DNA of 64,000 bases from Mycobacterium paraense (GCF_002101815.1 NZ_LQPM01000020.1:1-64000); one strand, 5' to 3'; positions 25,111 to 33,792 are shown, counted from the stretch's first letter. Notes: generated from the letters alone by a model not told the origin. Numbers and translations are program-made.

Positions 25111-25868
25111 ATCACCATGCCGCCGTCGACCGGCAACACCTGCCCGGTGATGTACGACGCGGCATCGGAGGCCAGGAAGACGAACGCGCCCGCGACCTCC
25201 TCCGGTTCGGCCCAGCGCTTCAACGGAATTCGGGTCATCATGTTGGCCGCAAACTTCTCGTTGGTGCGGATGGTCTCGGTCATCCGCGTCGCCGCCAGCG
25301 GGGCTAGCGCATTGACCAGGATGTTGTTGCGGGCCAGCTCGCGTGCCAACGACTTGGTGAACCCGATGATGCTGGCCTTGGCCGCGGAATAGTTGACCTG
25401 GCCCAGCGTGCCGGTGATCCCGGCCGACGAGACGACGTTGATGATGCGGCCGGTGCCGTCGGTGGGCAGCAGATCGAGCGCCGCCTGGGTGCAGTGGAAG
25501 GCGCCCATCAGGTGGATGTCGAGCACCCGGTGGAAGCTCTCGTCGGTGAGGTCGGCGAACATCGCCGGCGCGGTCACCCCGGCGTTGTTCACCAGGATGT
25601 GCAGCGTCCCCTCGGTGAGCCCCGCGGCGCGCCCGGCCGCGGCCTCGGCGGCCTGGCGGTCGCGGACGTCGAGGGCGGTGCCGTCGGCCTTGCCGCCGGC
25701 GGCGCAAATCTGTTGTGCGACGGTCGAAGCCGCGTCACCGTCGATGTCGCTGACGAGCACCGCGGCGCCGGCGGCGGCCAACGCCCGCGCGACCGCCGCC
25801 CCGATGCCGCTGCCGGCCCCGGTCACCAACGCCGATCGGCCGGTGAGGTCGAACAGCGGATTGGTCAT
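25107..25868 (-). CDS. SDR-family dehydrogenase (probable 3-hydroxyacyl-CoA or ketone reductase)
   Basis: A classical SDR of 253 residues with GAGSGIG near 17-23, NNAG near 92, the SS at 148 and YSAAK (YxxxK) near 159. The ATG at 25868 shares a base with the fadE stop (TGATG) and has GAGGAG upstream. It is the second gene of the operon with FadE, crotonase and thiolase, so it most likely catalyses the 3-hydroxyacyl-CoA dehydrogenation step. This role is inferred from context. Confidence 0.9.
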   Translation of the reverse strand: MTNPLFDLTGRSALVTGAGSGIGAAVARALAAAGAAVLVSDIDGDAASTVAQQICAAGGKADGTALDVRDRQAAEAAAGRAAGLTEGTLHILVNNAGVTAPAMFADLTDESFHRVLDIHLMGAFHCTQAALDLLPTDGTGRIINVVSSAGITGTLGQVNYSAAKASIIGFTKSLARELARNNILVNALAPLAATRMTETIRTNEKFAANMMTRIPLKRWAEPEEVAGAFVFLASDAASYITGQVLPVDGGMVM

Positions 25869-27049
25869 CAATAGCTCCTCGGCAGTTTCAGAACATTGGA
25901 TCCCAGGAAATTCAGGATCATCTCCTGGCTGACCGGCGCGATCTTCATCAGCCGCGCCTCACGGAAGTAGCGCGTGATGTGGTATTCCTCCGCGTATCCC
26001 ATGCCGCCATGGGTTTGCAACGCCCGGTCGGCGGCGGTGAAGCCCGCGTCGGCGCACAGGTACTTGGCGGTATTCGCCTCGCGGCCACAGGGTTTGCCGT
26101 TGTCGTACAACCAGGTGGCCTTGCGCAGCATCAGTTCCGCGGCGTCGAGGCGGGCCAGCGAATCGGCGAGAGGGAACTGCAGGCCCTGGTTCATGCCGAT
26201 GGGCCGGCCGAAGACCTCGCGCTCGTTGCCGTATTTCACCGCCTTGTCCAACGCCACCCGGCCGATGCCCAGCGCCTCCGCGGCGATCAGCATCCGCTCC
26301 GGGTTCAGGCCGTCCAGGATGTACTGGAAACCCTTGCCCTCCTCGCCGATTCGGTCCTCGACCGGCACTTCCAAGTTGTCGATGAACAACTCGTTGGAGC
26401 TGACGGCGTTGCGGCCCATCTTGCGGATGGGGCGAACGTCGATGCGGCTGCGGTCCAGATCGGTGATGAACAGCGTCATCCCGTCGGTCTTCTTGGTGAC
26501 TTCTTCGTAGCTCTGGGTGCGGGTCAGCAACAGGATCTTGTCGGACTCCATGGCTTTGGAGATCCACACCTTGCGGCCGTTGACGATGTAGCGGTCGCCG
26601 TCGCGTTTGGCGAAGGTGGTGATGCGCGAAGTGTCCAGGCCGGCACCGGGTTCGGTCACGCCGAAGCAGACGTGCACTTCGCCGGTCGCGACCTTGGGCA
26701 ACGTGCGCGCCTTGAGTTCGTCGGAACCGTGTACCACCACGGGTTGCATGCCGAAGATGGACAGGTGGATCGAGCTGGCGGCGTTCATGGCGCCGCCGGA
26801 CTTCGCCACCTCCTCGAGCAGGATGGTGGCTTCGGTGATGCCGAGGCCGTGCCCGCCGTATTCCGTGGGGATCGTCATGCCCAGCCAGCCGCCGTCGGCG
26901 ATGGCCCGATAGAACTCGGTCGGAAACTCGTGCGCGGAGTCTTTTTCCATCCAGTACTGGTCGTCGAACTTGCGCGCCAGCTCGGCGACCGACCGGCGGA
27001 TCAGCTCCTGATCATCGGTCAGCTCAAAGTTCATTCCTGCGCCGGGCAC
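25868..27049 (-). CDS. Acyl-CoA dehydrogenase (FadE family)
   Basis: A standard acyl-CoA dehydrogenase of 393 residues, different from the MQLTFD group elsewhere in the window. It has FGVTEPGAGLD near 128, ATKYL-like AKYLCAD near 328 and LQTHGGMGYAEEY near 346. The GTG start at 27049 is chosen because AAGGAG lies 8 nt upstream; an in-frame ATG follows at 27034. It heads a four-gene operon that contains every step of one beta-oxidation round. Substrate unknown. Confidence 0.92.
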   Translation of the reverse strand: MPGAGMNFELTDDQELIRRSVAELARKFDDQYWMEKDSAHEFPTEFYRAIADGGWLGMTIPTEYGGHGLGITEATILLEEVAKSGGAMNAASSIHLSIFGMQPVVVHGSDELKARTLPKVATGEVHVCFGVTEPGAGLDTSRITTFAKRDGDRYIVNGRKVWISKAMESDKILLLTRTQSYEEVTKKTDGMTLFITDLDRSRIDVRPIRKMGRNAVSSNELFIDNLEVPVEDRIGEEGKGFQYILDGLNPERMLIAAEALGIGRVALDKAVKYGNEREVFGRPIGMNQGLQFPLADSLARLDAAELMLRKATWLYDNGKPCGREANTAKYLCADAGFTAADRALQTHGGMGYAEEYHITRYFREARLMKIAPVSQEMILNFLGSNVLKLPRSY

Positions 27050-27075
27050 GGCTGGATCTCCTTCAATCGGTTACA

Positions 27076-27120
27076 GGCACCGGCTTTCGGTGCCGGCCCG
27101 CGGCGCCCGGCTGCGCCGCG
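27076..27120 (-). terminator. Two adjacent GC-rich stem-loops after amidohydrolase gene
   Basis: GGCACCG-N5-CGGTGCC (27076-27094) and CGCGGCGC-N6-GCGCCGCG (27099-27120) are both perfect. They lie in the 113-bp gap between the amidohydrolase stop (27163) and the fadE start (27049), both minus strand. They could end amidohydrolase transcription and insulate the beta-oxidation operon. No U-tract is present. Confidence 0.45.
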
Positions 27121-27162
27121 CTTGCGACCGCCACGGGCGCGCGGGCTGGTCCGAGGGTGCGG

Positions 27163-28461
27163 TCAGTCCGTGTTGCCGGTAAGGGCTTTCGCGTTGGCCG
27201 CGAAATCCGCGAAGGACGAGCCGCCGCGGGAGTCCTTGTCGTGACCCTTCGCCTTGATGGACACGTCGTGCCCCTCGGCGGCCTTGCGAAGCGCACCGAC
27301 GGTCGCCTGCTCACGCGAAATGTGGGTGAACGGGTCGAACGAGTACCACCGCATGGCGTTCTCGTAGGCCATCTTGTTGATCTCGTCGTCGGGAACGTTG
27401 TTGAGGGACAACACGTCCCACAGTTCTTCGGGCGCGCCCGGCCACATCGAGTCGCTGTGCGGGTAGTCGGCCTCCCAGGCGATGTTGTCGATGCCGATCA
27501 TGTTGCGCAGCGCGACGCCCACCTTGTCGCTGATGAAGCACGTCAGGAAGTGCTCGCGGAACACGTCGCTGGGCAGCTTGCCGCCGAAGTTCTGGTGGGT
27601 CCACGCGGAGTGCATTTCGAACGTGCGGTCGGCGCGCTCCAGGAAGTAGGGGATCCACCCGGTCCCGCCCTCGGAGAGCGCGATCTTCAGGTCGGGGTAC
27701 TCCTTGATCGGCCGCGACCACAGCAGGTCCGCAGCGGCCTGCACGATGTTCATCGGCTGCAGCGTGATCATCACGTCCATGGGCGCGTCGGGCGCCGTGA
27801 TCGCGAGCCGGCCCGAGGACCCGATATGCACGTTCATCACGGTGTTGGTGTCGCACAAGGCTTTCCACAGCGGGTTCCAGTACTCGTCGTGGAAGCTGGG
27901 GTAGCCCATCGCGGCCGGGTTCTCGGTGAACGTCAGCGCGTGCACGCCCTTCTTCGACACCCGGCGCACCTCGGCGGCGCACGCCTCGGCATCCCAGATC
28001 ACCGGGATGGCCATCGGGATGAACCGCGCGGGGTACGCCCCGCACCATTCGTCGATGTGCCAGTCGTTGTAAGCCTGGACCAGCGAGATCGAGAAGTCGT
28101 GGTCCTCGGTGGCGAACAGCCGCCCGGCGAAGCCGGGGAACGACGGGAAGCAGATGGAGGCCAGGATGCCGCCGGCGTTCATGTCCTTGATCCGTTCGTC
28201 CACGTTGTAACAACCCGGCCGGATCTCGTCGAGCCCGGTTGGCTCGATGCCGTACTCCTCCTTCGGCCTGCCGGCGACCGCGTTGAGCGCCACGTTCGGG
28301 ATCACCGTGTCGCGGAACTTCCACATGTCGGAGCCGTCGGGGTTGTGGATCAGCCGGGGTGCGTCGTCGATGTACTTCTTCGCCAGGTGGTTCTTGAACA
28401 TGTCGGGCGGCTCGACGGTGTGGTCGTCGACGCTGATCAGGATCATGTCTTCTTTGTTCAT
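27163..28461 (-). CDS. Amidohydrolase-2 family metal-dependent hydrolase
   Basis: A TIM-barrel amidohydrolase of 432 residues. The N-terminal motif SVDDHTVEPPDMF, the MNVHIGSSG strand near 222, ALSEGGTGW near 272 and WEADYPHSDS near 342 carry the expected ligands, including the Asp of ADYPH. The ATG at 28461 has an AGAGGA site upstream; the 19 residues before it in the open frame look non-coding. It is single, leftward and divergent from the Rieske-oxygenase operon. Members hydrolyse or decarboxylate cyclic acids; the substrate is unknown. Confidence 0.88.
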   Translation of the reverse strand: MNKEDMILISVDDHTVEPPDMFKNHLAKKYIDDAPRLIHNPDGSDMWKFRDTVIPNVALNAVAGRPKEEYGIEPTGLDEIRPGCYNVDERIKDMNAGGILASICFPSFPGFAGRLFATEDHDFSISLVQAYNDWHIDEWCGAYPARFIPMAIPVIWDAEACAAEVRRVSKKGVHALTFTENPAAMGYPSFHDEYWNPLWKALCDTNTVMNVHIGSSGRLAITAPDAPMDVMITLQPMNIVQAAADLLWSRPIKEYPDLKIALSEGGTGWIPYFLERADRTFEMHSAWTHQNFGGKLPSDVFREHFLTCFISDKVGVALRNMIGIDNIAWEADYPHSDSMWPGAPEELWDVLSLNNVPDDEINKMAYENAMRWYSFDPFTHISREQATVGALRKAAEGHDVSIKAKGHDKDSRGGSSFADFAANAKALTGNTD

Positions 28462-28892
28462 GGCCGGTCCTCTCCAGGTCTGATCCATCTGAGCGATTCG
28501 GACGCGCCGCTCCCGCACAGCATCGGCGAATCATCGCCCGGCGCCAAGATCACTATTTTGAAAACTATCTTCTCGCGCAGCGAGAATCAACATCCAGCGG
28601 CGACGGCGGCGCACCGCGTCCGCCTGACCAGCGGCTAAGCGCCCGGCCGGGTGGCACACCCGGAAGCGGCGAAGCGCCAGCGGAAATGCCGCACTTGCGC
28701 GGCCGACGCTCCCCCGCGGCGGGCCCGGGACCGGCGTGCCGCCGGCGCAGCGCCGCGGGCGGGCGACCGGTGCGTGTCTTCGCCGCCGGCATTGACCCGC
28801 CGACCGAATCGTGCAACTCTATTGGTTAGAAATGAGAATCTGATTCTCCTTGGCCGAGAGTTGGTCGGGAGGACGCCGAGAGGAGACCGCGG
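28462..28892. other. 431-bp divergent intergenic region
   Basis: The gap between the leftward amidohydrolase and the rightward CMD/Rieske operon holds no credible gene. It contains an inverted repeat TTCTCG-N5-CGAGAA (28570-28586), whose half-sites resemble the GAGAAT operator in the opposite arrangement. It also has a perfect CCGGGTG-N3-CACCCGG hairpin (28647-28663), then a very GC-rich stretch to about 28790. The end is AT-richer promoter sequence with the perfect dyad at 28834. Two transcription starts, one in each direction, are likely. Confidence 0.55.
28834..28848. promoter_or_regulatory. Perfect GAGAAT-N3-ATTCTC operator candidate (site 2)
   Basis: GAGAAT CTG ATTCTC, identical over all 15 bp to the site at 37014. 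It ends 44 bp before the start of the CMD-like gene that opens the Rieske-oxygenase operon. The surrounding 30 bp are AT-rich compared with flanking DNA, as expected for a promoter. Probable TetR-family binding site. Confidence 0.68.
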
Positions 28893-29426
28893 ATGCGCGT
28901 GCAGCCGCTGCCTGCCGACCAATGGGACGACACCGTCGAGCAGGCGCTGTCCGGCATGCTGCCACCCGAACGGCGTAATCCCGAGGCCGCCGGCACGCTC
29001 ATGTCGACGCTGGCGCGCCACCCGAAGCTGGCCCGGGCCTACCTGCGGTTCGGCGCCTACCTGCTGCTCGATTCCTCCCTCCCGGCGCGCGTCCGCGAGC
29101 AGGCGATCCTGCGGGTCGCCCACCGGCGCGAATGCGCCTACGAGTGGGAACACCACGTCGACATCGCGAAAAAAGCGGGGCTGACCGACGCCGAGATCGC
29201 CGCCGCGCGATCCGGCGAAGCCGACGACGAGTTCGACCGTGCGGTGTTCACCGCCGTCGACGAGCTCGACGACAAGTCGAACATCTCGGACCAGACGTGG
29301 ACCACCCTGTGCGAACGGCTTGACGAGCGGCAACGGATGGACCTGGTCTTCACCATCGGCGGCTACATCGCGCTCGCGATGGCCATCAACGCTTTTGGCG
29401 TACAGCTCGAGAACAAGAAAGGTTAG
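28893..29426 (+). CDS. Carboxymuconolactone decarboxylase/AhpD-like family protein
   Basis: A 177-residue helical protein of the CMD superfamily. The core motif RRECAYEWEHHVDIAKKAGLT near 79-99 has the Glu and His of the family, but not the CxxC of AhpD peroxidases. This type is frequent next to Rieske oxygenases and FadE genes in mycobacteria, with no proven reaction. It is the first gene after the perfect operator at 28834 and lies 4 bp before the Rieske oxygenase gene. Confidence 0.86.
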   Translation: MRVQPLPADQWDDTVEQALSGMLPPERRNPEAAGTLMSTLARHPKLARAYLRFGAYLLLDSSLPARVREQAILRVAHRRECAYEWEHHVDIAKKAGLTDAEIAAARSGEADDEFDRAVFTAVDELDDKSNISDQTWTTLCERLDERQRMDLVFTIGGYIALAMAINAFGVQLENKKG

Positions 29427-29430
29427 AGCC

Positions 29431-30723
29431 TTGCCCCACTTCCCCAAGCCGGCCGCCGGCAGCTGGACAGAAAACTATCCCGAACTGGGCACCGCGCCCG
29501 TCGATTACACCGATTCCATCGACCCCGCCTTCTTCGAGGCCGAGCGCGAGGCGATCTTCAAGAAGACCTGGCTCAACGTCGGGCGGGTCCAGCGGTTGCC
29601 GCGCACCGGCAGTTACTTCACCAAGGAGCTGCCCTCGGCGGGCAAGGGCATGTCGGTCATCGTTGTGAAGACCAAGGAGGGGGCGGTCAAGGCGTACCAC
29701 AACGTCTGCCGTCACCGCGGAAACAAGTTGGTGTGGAACGACTTTCCGCACGAGGAGACCGCCGGCACCTGCCGGCAGTTCACCTGCAAGTACCACGCAT
29801 GGCGCTACAGCCTCGACGGCGACCTCACGTTCGTCCAGCAGGAGGATGAGTTCTTCGGCGTCGACAAGAGCCAATACGGCCTGGTGCCCGTCCGCTGCGA
29901 GGTGTGGGAAGGCTTCATCTTCATCAACTTCGACAACAACGCGGCGCCGCTCACCGACTACCTCGGGCCGCTGGCCAAGAGCATCGAGGGCTACCCCTTC
30001 GGCGAGATGACCGAGACGTACTCCTATCGGGCCGAGGTCGGCAGCAACTGGAAGCTGTTCATCGACGCGTTCGTCGAGTTCTACCACGCGCCGATCCTGC
30101 ACCAGGGGCAGTACACCAAGGAAGAAGCCGCCAAGATCCAGAAGTACGGCTACGAGGCGCTGCACTACGAACTGGCCGGCCCGCACAGCCTGCAGTCGAC
30201 CTGGGGCGGTCAAGCGCCGCCCCCGGACATGTCCATGGTCAAGCCGCTGGATCAGGTGTTGCGCAGCGGTCTGTTCGGCCCGTGGGACAAGCCGGAGATC
30301 ATCGAGAAACTCGAGTTGCCGCCGGGCGTGAACGTCAAGCGGGTGCCGCAGTGGGGCATCGACTCGTGGCTGTTCTACCCGAACTTCATGCTGTTGATCT
30401 GGGAGCCGGGCTGGTTTTTGACCTACCACTATTGGCCGACCGCCGTCGACAAGCACATCTTCGAGTGCACGCTGTATTTCGTTCCGCCGCGCAACGCGCG
30501 GGAACGCCTGGCCCAGGAGCTGGCGGCCGTCACCTTCAAGGAATACGCGCTGCAGGACGCCAACACGCTCGAGGCAACCCAGACCATGATCGGCACCAAG
30601 GTCGTCAGCAACTTCCTGTTGTGCGATCAGGAGGTCCTGATCCGCCACCTGCACAAGACGACCGGTGACTATGTAGCTAATTGGGCGAAGGAGTATCAGG
30701 GCAATGGCAAAGTTACCGTCTGA
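29431..30723 (+). CDS. Rieske non-haem iron ring-hydroxylating oxygenase, alpha subunit
   Basis: A 430-residue oxygenase component. The Rieske cluster ligands are C93-x-H95 and C119-x2-H122. The mononuclear iron site is E216-F-Y-H219-A-P-I-L-H224. The bridging position that is Asp in naphthalene dioxygenase is Glu here, as in carnitine-type oxygenases. It would hydroxylate a ring or demethylate its substrate using electrons from a ferredoxin. The TTG start at 29431 follows the CMD stop by 4 bp; AAAGG lies upstream. No beta subunit is obvious, though the SnoaL-like gene at 32247 has a related fold. Confidence 0.92.
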   Translation: MPHFPKPAAGSWTENYPELGTAPVDYTDSIDPAFFEAEREAIFKKTWLNVGRVQRLPRTGSYFTKELPSAGKGMSVIVVKTKEGAVKAYHNVCRHRGNKLVWNDFPHEETAGTCRQFTCKYHAWRYSLDGDLTFVQQEDEFFGVDKSQYGLVPVRCEVWEGFIFINFDNNAAPLTDYLGPLAKSIEGYPFGEMTETYSYRAEVGSNWKLFIDAFVEFYHAPILHQGQYTKEEAAKIQKYGYEALHYELAGPHSLQSTWGGQAPPPDMSMVKPLDQVLRSGLFGPWDKPEIIEKLELPPGVNVKRVPQWGIDSWLFYPNFMLLIWEPGWFLTYHYWPTAVDKHIFECTLYFVPPRNARERLAQELAAVTFKEYALQDANTLEATQTMIGTKVVSNFLLCDQEVLIRHLHKTTGDYVANWAKEYQGNGKVTV

Positions 30724-31030
30724 ATTCGCCGACCTGGAGCCCTTTTTGGAGTGGGACCTGGCCACCGAGCCCGAGCGCTACGCCAAGCGGTTGGCGTCTA
30801 CCATGACCGAGATGCAGGCGTTCTACGATGCGGCGTTCCCCCGCCTCAACGACGCCATCGCCTACTGCGACAAGTTCCCGCTGGACGACCTGCCCGAGGA
30901 CGCCCGCACGCTGATGCACATCATGCAGTCGCTCGTCATGGTCTCGTTCCCAATCGAGGCGTGGAAGCAGCCGCGCGTGCCCGACAGCGGCGCCGCGTGG
31001 GTGGAACTGATCAGGGAACCGGTGATCTAA
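30704..31030 (+). CDS. Small hypothetical protein of the Rieske-oxygenase operon
   Basis: A 108-residue acidic protein that I do not recognise. It looks all-helical, with FLEWDLATEPERYAKRL near 14-30 and MTEMQAFYDAAFPRLNDAIAYCDKF near 34-58. It overlaps the oxygenase 3' end by 20 bp and is 3 bp ahead of the amidohydrolase, so it is firmly in the operon. It could be an accessory or stabilising protein for the oxygenase. No function is established. Confidence 0.75.
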   Translation: MAKLPSEFADLEPFLEWDLATEPERYAKRLASTMTEMQAFYDAAFPRLNDAIAYCDKFPLDDLPEDARTLMHIMQSLVMVSFPIEAWKQPRVPDSGAAWVELIREPVI

Positions 31031-31033
31031 GAG

Positions 31034-32275
31034 GTGCTGACGCTCAAGGCCGCCGGGCTGCTCGACGTTGACGCCGGTGAGATCGTTCGGCCCGGCGTCC
31101 TGCACATCGACGGCGACCGCATCGTCGGAGTCGATGGCGACGGTGGTGGTCCGCAAGGCGACCTGATCGACCTGGGCGACGCGATCCTGCTGCCCGGGCT
31201 GATGGACATGGAAGTCAACCTCCTGATGGGCGGGCGCGGGGAGAGACCCGGCCTGTCACAGGTGCAGGACGACCCGCCGACGCGCGTGCTGCGCGCGGTC
31301 GGCAACGCCCGCCGCACATTGCGCGCCGGGTTCACCACGGTGCGCAACCTCGGGCTCTTCGTCAAGACGGGTGGCTATCTGCTCGACGTGGCGCTGGGCA
31401 AGGCGATCGACGCGGGCTGGATCGACGGTCCGCGGGTGGTGCCGGCCGGACACGCCATCACGCCGACCGGCGGGCATCTGGATCCGACGATGTTCGCCGC
31501 GTTCGCACCGCACGTCCTGGACCTCACGGTCGAGGAGGGCATCGCCAACGGGATCGACGAAATCCGCAAGGCGGTGCGCTACCAGATCAAGCACGGCGCC
31601 GAGCTGATCAAGGTCTGCTGCTCGGGTGGCGTGATGTCGCTGACGGGACCGCCGGGCGCGCAACACTATTCCGACGACGAATTGCGCGCGATCGTCGACG
31701 AGGCGCACCGGCGCGGGCTGCGCGTCGCGGCGCACACGCACGGGGCCGACGCGGTCAAGCACGCGGTCGCCGCCGGGATCGACTGCATCGAGCACGGCTT
31801 TCTGATCGATGACGAGGCCATCGCGCAGCTGGTCGAACACGGCACCTTCCTGGTCAGCACCCGGCGGCTGGCCGACGGCGATGCGATGGACGTCTCGCAC
31901 GCCCCGCCGGAGCTGCAGGCCAAGGCGGCCGAGATGTTCCCGAAGGCGCGCACCTCGATACTGGCCGCCTACGAGGCGGGCGTGAAGATCGCGGTGGGCA
32001 CCGACGCCCCCGCGATCCCGCACGGCCGCAACGCCGACGAACTCGTCACGCTGGTGGAGTGGGGCCTGCCGCCGCTGGCGGTGCTGCGGGCCGCCACGGT
32101 GACCGCGGCCGAGCTGATCAACGCCCCCGACCGGGGACGGCTCGCGCCGGGCCAGCTCGCCGACATCATCGCGGTTCCGGGAAACCCGTTGGAAGACATA
32201 CGGGTTACCCAGAACGTCAGTTTCGTCATGAAAGGCGGCAAGGTTTATGTCGACAAGTCAGCCCAGCAGAACTGA
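31034..32275 (+). CDS. Amidohydrolase-1 family protein lacking the HxH metal motif
   Basis: A 413-residue imidazolonepropionase/prolidase-like amidohydrolase. Several ligands are kept: Lys193 (candidate carboxylated Lys), His234/236, His254 and Asp324. The N-terminal HxH motif, which normally follows GLID, reads E60-V-N62 instead. The enzyme may use one metal or a different set of ligands. The GTG start follows GAG at 3 bp from the preceding gene. It could hydrolyse an amide, lactam or lactone intermediate made by the oxygenase. Its 3' end overlaps the SnoaL-like gene by 29 bp. Confidence 0.87.
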   Translation: MLTLKAAGLLDVDAGEIVRPGVLHIDGDRIVGVDGDGGGPQGDLIDLGDAILLPGLMDMEVNLLMGGRGERPGLSQVQDDPPTRVLRAVGNARRTLRAGFTTVRNLGLFVKTGGYLLDVALGKAIDAGWIDGPRVVPAGHAITPTGGHLDPTMFAAFAPHVLDLTVEEGIANGIDEIRKAVRYQIKHGAELIKVCCSGGVMSLTGPPGAQHYSDDELRAIVDEAHRRGLRVAAHTHGADAVKHAVAAGIDCIEHGFLIDDEAIAQLVEHGTFLVSTRRLADGDAMDVSHAPPELQAKAAEMFPKARTSILAAYEAGVKIAVGTDAPAIPHGRNADELVTLVEWGLPPLAVLRAATVTAAELINAPDRGRLAPGQLADIIAVPGNPLEDIRVTQNVSFVMKGGKVYVDKSAQQN

Positions 32276-32681
32276 CGACCTGGTCGAGATCCAGCAGCTG
32301 CTGGCCCGCTACGCGGTCACCATCACGCAGGAAGACATCGACGGGCTCATCGGCGTCTTCACGCCGGACGGGACCTACAGCGCTTTCGGTTCCACCTACC
32401 AGCTGGACAGGTTTCCCGAGCTGGTGGCCGCCGCCCCAAAGGGCTTGTTCCTCACCGGAACCGCGTTGGTCGAAAATATCGACGGCGACTCCGCCAGCGG
32501 CACCCAGCCGTTGTGCTTCATCGACCACGCCACCCACGACATGCGGATCGGCTACTACCGCGACACCTACTCCCGCACCCCCGACGGGTGGCGGCTGAAA
32601 ACCCGGGCCATGACGTTCATTCGGCGCAGCGGCGTGCACGACTCCGGGCGCCCGCACGCGGTCGGCCGCCCGCAGCCCTGA
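32247..32681 (+). CDS. SnoaL-like / NTF2-fold protein
   Basis: A 144-residue cone-shaped alpha+beta barrel protein. The N-terminal DDLVEIQQLLARYAVTITQEDIDGLIGVFTPD is the typical SnoaL-like opening, and the strand GYYRDTYSRTPDGWRLKTRAM lies near 107-127. The fold is shared by ring-hydroxylating dioxygenase beta subunits, ketosteroid isomerase and polyketide cyclases. A role as isomerase, dehydratase or structural partner of the Rieske enzyme is possible. It overlaps the preceding gene by 29 bp. Confidence 0.84.
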   Translation: MSTSQPSRTDDLVEIQQLLARYAVTITQEDIDGLIGVFTPDGTYSAFGSTYQLDRFPELVAAAPKGLFLTGTALVENIDGDSASGTQPLCFIDHATHDMRIGYYRDTYSRTPDGWRLKTRAMTFIRRSGVHDSGRPHAVGRPQP

Positions 32682-32691
32682 AAGCCGAGCC

Positions 32692-33789
32692 GTGAACGTC
32701 GAGGAGTTCCGGACGGGCCTGCGCGCGTGGCTCGACGAGAACGACCTGACCCCAGGGCCCGACCGCTCGCTGCAGGGCCACATGCGGCAATTCGCCCGGG
32801 TGAGCCGGGCGCTGTACGACGCGGAGTGGATGCGCTACGGCTGGCCGAAAGAAGTCGGCGGGCTGGGCGGGCCCGCCGTGCTGCGCGCGATCGTCGGCGA
32901 AGAGGTCGTCGGCCGCCGCCTCGCCGAACCCGGCCCGTACTCCATGCTCGAGGTGCTCGCGCCCACGATGATCGATTACGCGCCACCCGAACTCGCCGCC
33001 GAAATGGTGCCGCGGCTGCTGAGCGGTCGCGAGCAATGGTGTCAGGGCTTTTCCGAACCGGGGTCCGGCAGCGACCTCGCCTCACTGACCACCCGCGCCA
33101 CGCCCGACGGCGACAACTGGATCATCAACGGGCAGAAGGTCTGGACCAGCTTCGCGCAATTCTCGACGCGCTGCGTCCTGCTCACCCGCACCGCGCCGGG
33201 CCACGACGGCATCACCGCGTTCTTCGTCGACCTGGACACCCCGGGCATCACGATTCGCCCGCTGCGCACCATGCACGGCGTCGACGAATTCTGCGAGGTG
33301 TACTACGACGACGTGGTGATCCCGGCGAGCCGGATGCTGGGCCGGCCGGGCGATGGCTGGCGACTGGCGATGGACCTGCTGCCCTATGAGCGTTCCACCT
33401 GCTTCTGGCAGCGAATCGCCTACCTTTATTCGCGATTCGACGAACTCGTCGCCGAGACTTCAGCTGCCGAAGGCTCGGACGAATCCGCCCTGGGCGCGGC
33501 CTATCTCGCGCTGCACACGGTGCGCTGCCGGTCCCGTGACACCCAGCGCCGGCTGGGCGACGGTGCGCGGCTCGGCGCCGACACCTCCATCGACAAGGTG
33601 CTGCTGGCCACCGCCGAGCAACGGCTCTACGACACCGTGCGCGACCTTTTGCCCGCCACGCTGGAACTCGACGACACGCCATGGCGCGAGGAGTACCTGT
33701 ACTCGCGCGCGGCCACGATCTATGGCGGAACCGCCGAGATCCAGCGCAACATCATCGCCCGCCGGCTGCTCGACCTCGGGAAGGAGTGA
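32692..33789 (+). CDS. Acyl-CoA dehydrogenase (FadE), full-length partner
   Basis: A 365-residue acyl-CoA dehydrogenase with FSEPGSGSDLASL near 117 and the C-terminal YGGTAEIQRNIIARRLLDLG. The flavin-contact motif is complete. It begins with GTG 10 bp after the SnoaL-like gene and is followed after 3 bp by a truncated FadE homologue. Such pairs form alpha2beta2 dehydrogenases in mycobacterial cholesterol-type degradation. The natural substrate is likely a CoA thioester of a bulky or cyclic acid; this is inference. Confidence 0.92.
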   Translation: MNVEEFRTGLRAWLDENDLTPGPDRSLQGHMRQFARVSRALYDAEWMRYGWPKEVGGLGGPAVLRAIVGEEVVGRRLAEPGPYSMLEVLAPTMIDYAPPELAAEMVPRLLSGREQWCQGFSEPGSGSDLASLTTRATPDGDNWIINGQKVWTSFAQFSTRCVLLTRTAPGHDGITAFFVDLDTPGITIRPLRTMHGVDEFCEVYYDDVVIPASRMLGRPGDGWRLAMDLLPYERSTCFWQRIAYLYSRFDELVAETSAAEGSDESALGAAYLALHTVRCRSRDTQRRLGDGARLGADTSIDKVLLATAEQRLYDTVRDLLPATLELDDTPWREEYLYSRAATIYGGTAEIQRNIIARRLLDLGKE

Positions 33790-33792
33790 ATC

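Noticed and set aside
28565-28816. 83-residue frame in the intergenic region
   Set aside because: Low-complexity Arg/Pro-rich, no ribosome site, overlaps hairpins.
28651-29184. 177-residue plus-strand frame in the intergenic region
   Set aside because: Out of frame with the CMD-like gene it overlaps; Arg-rich shadow composition.
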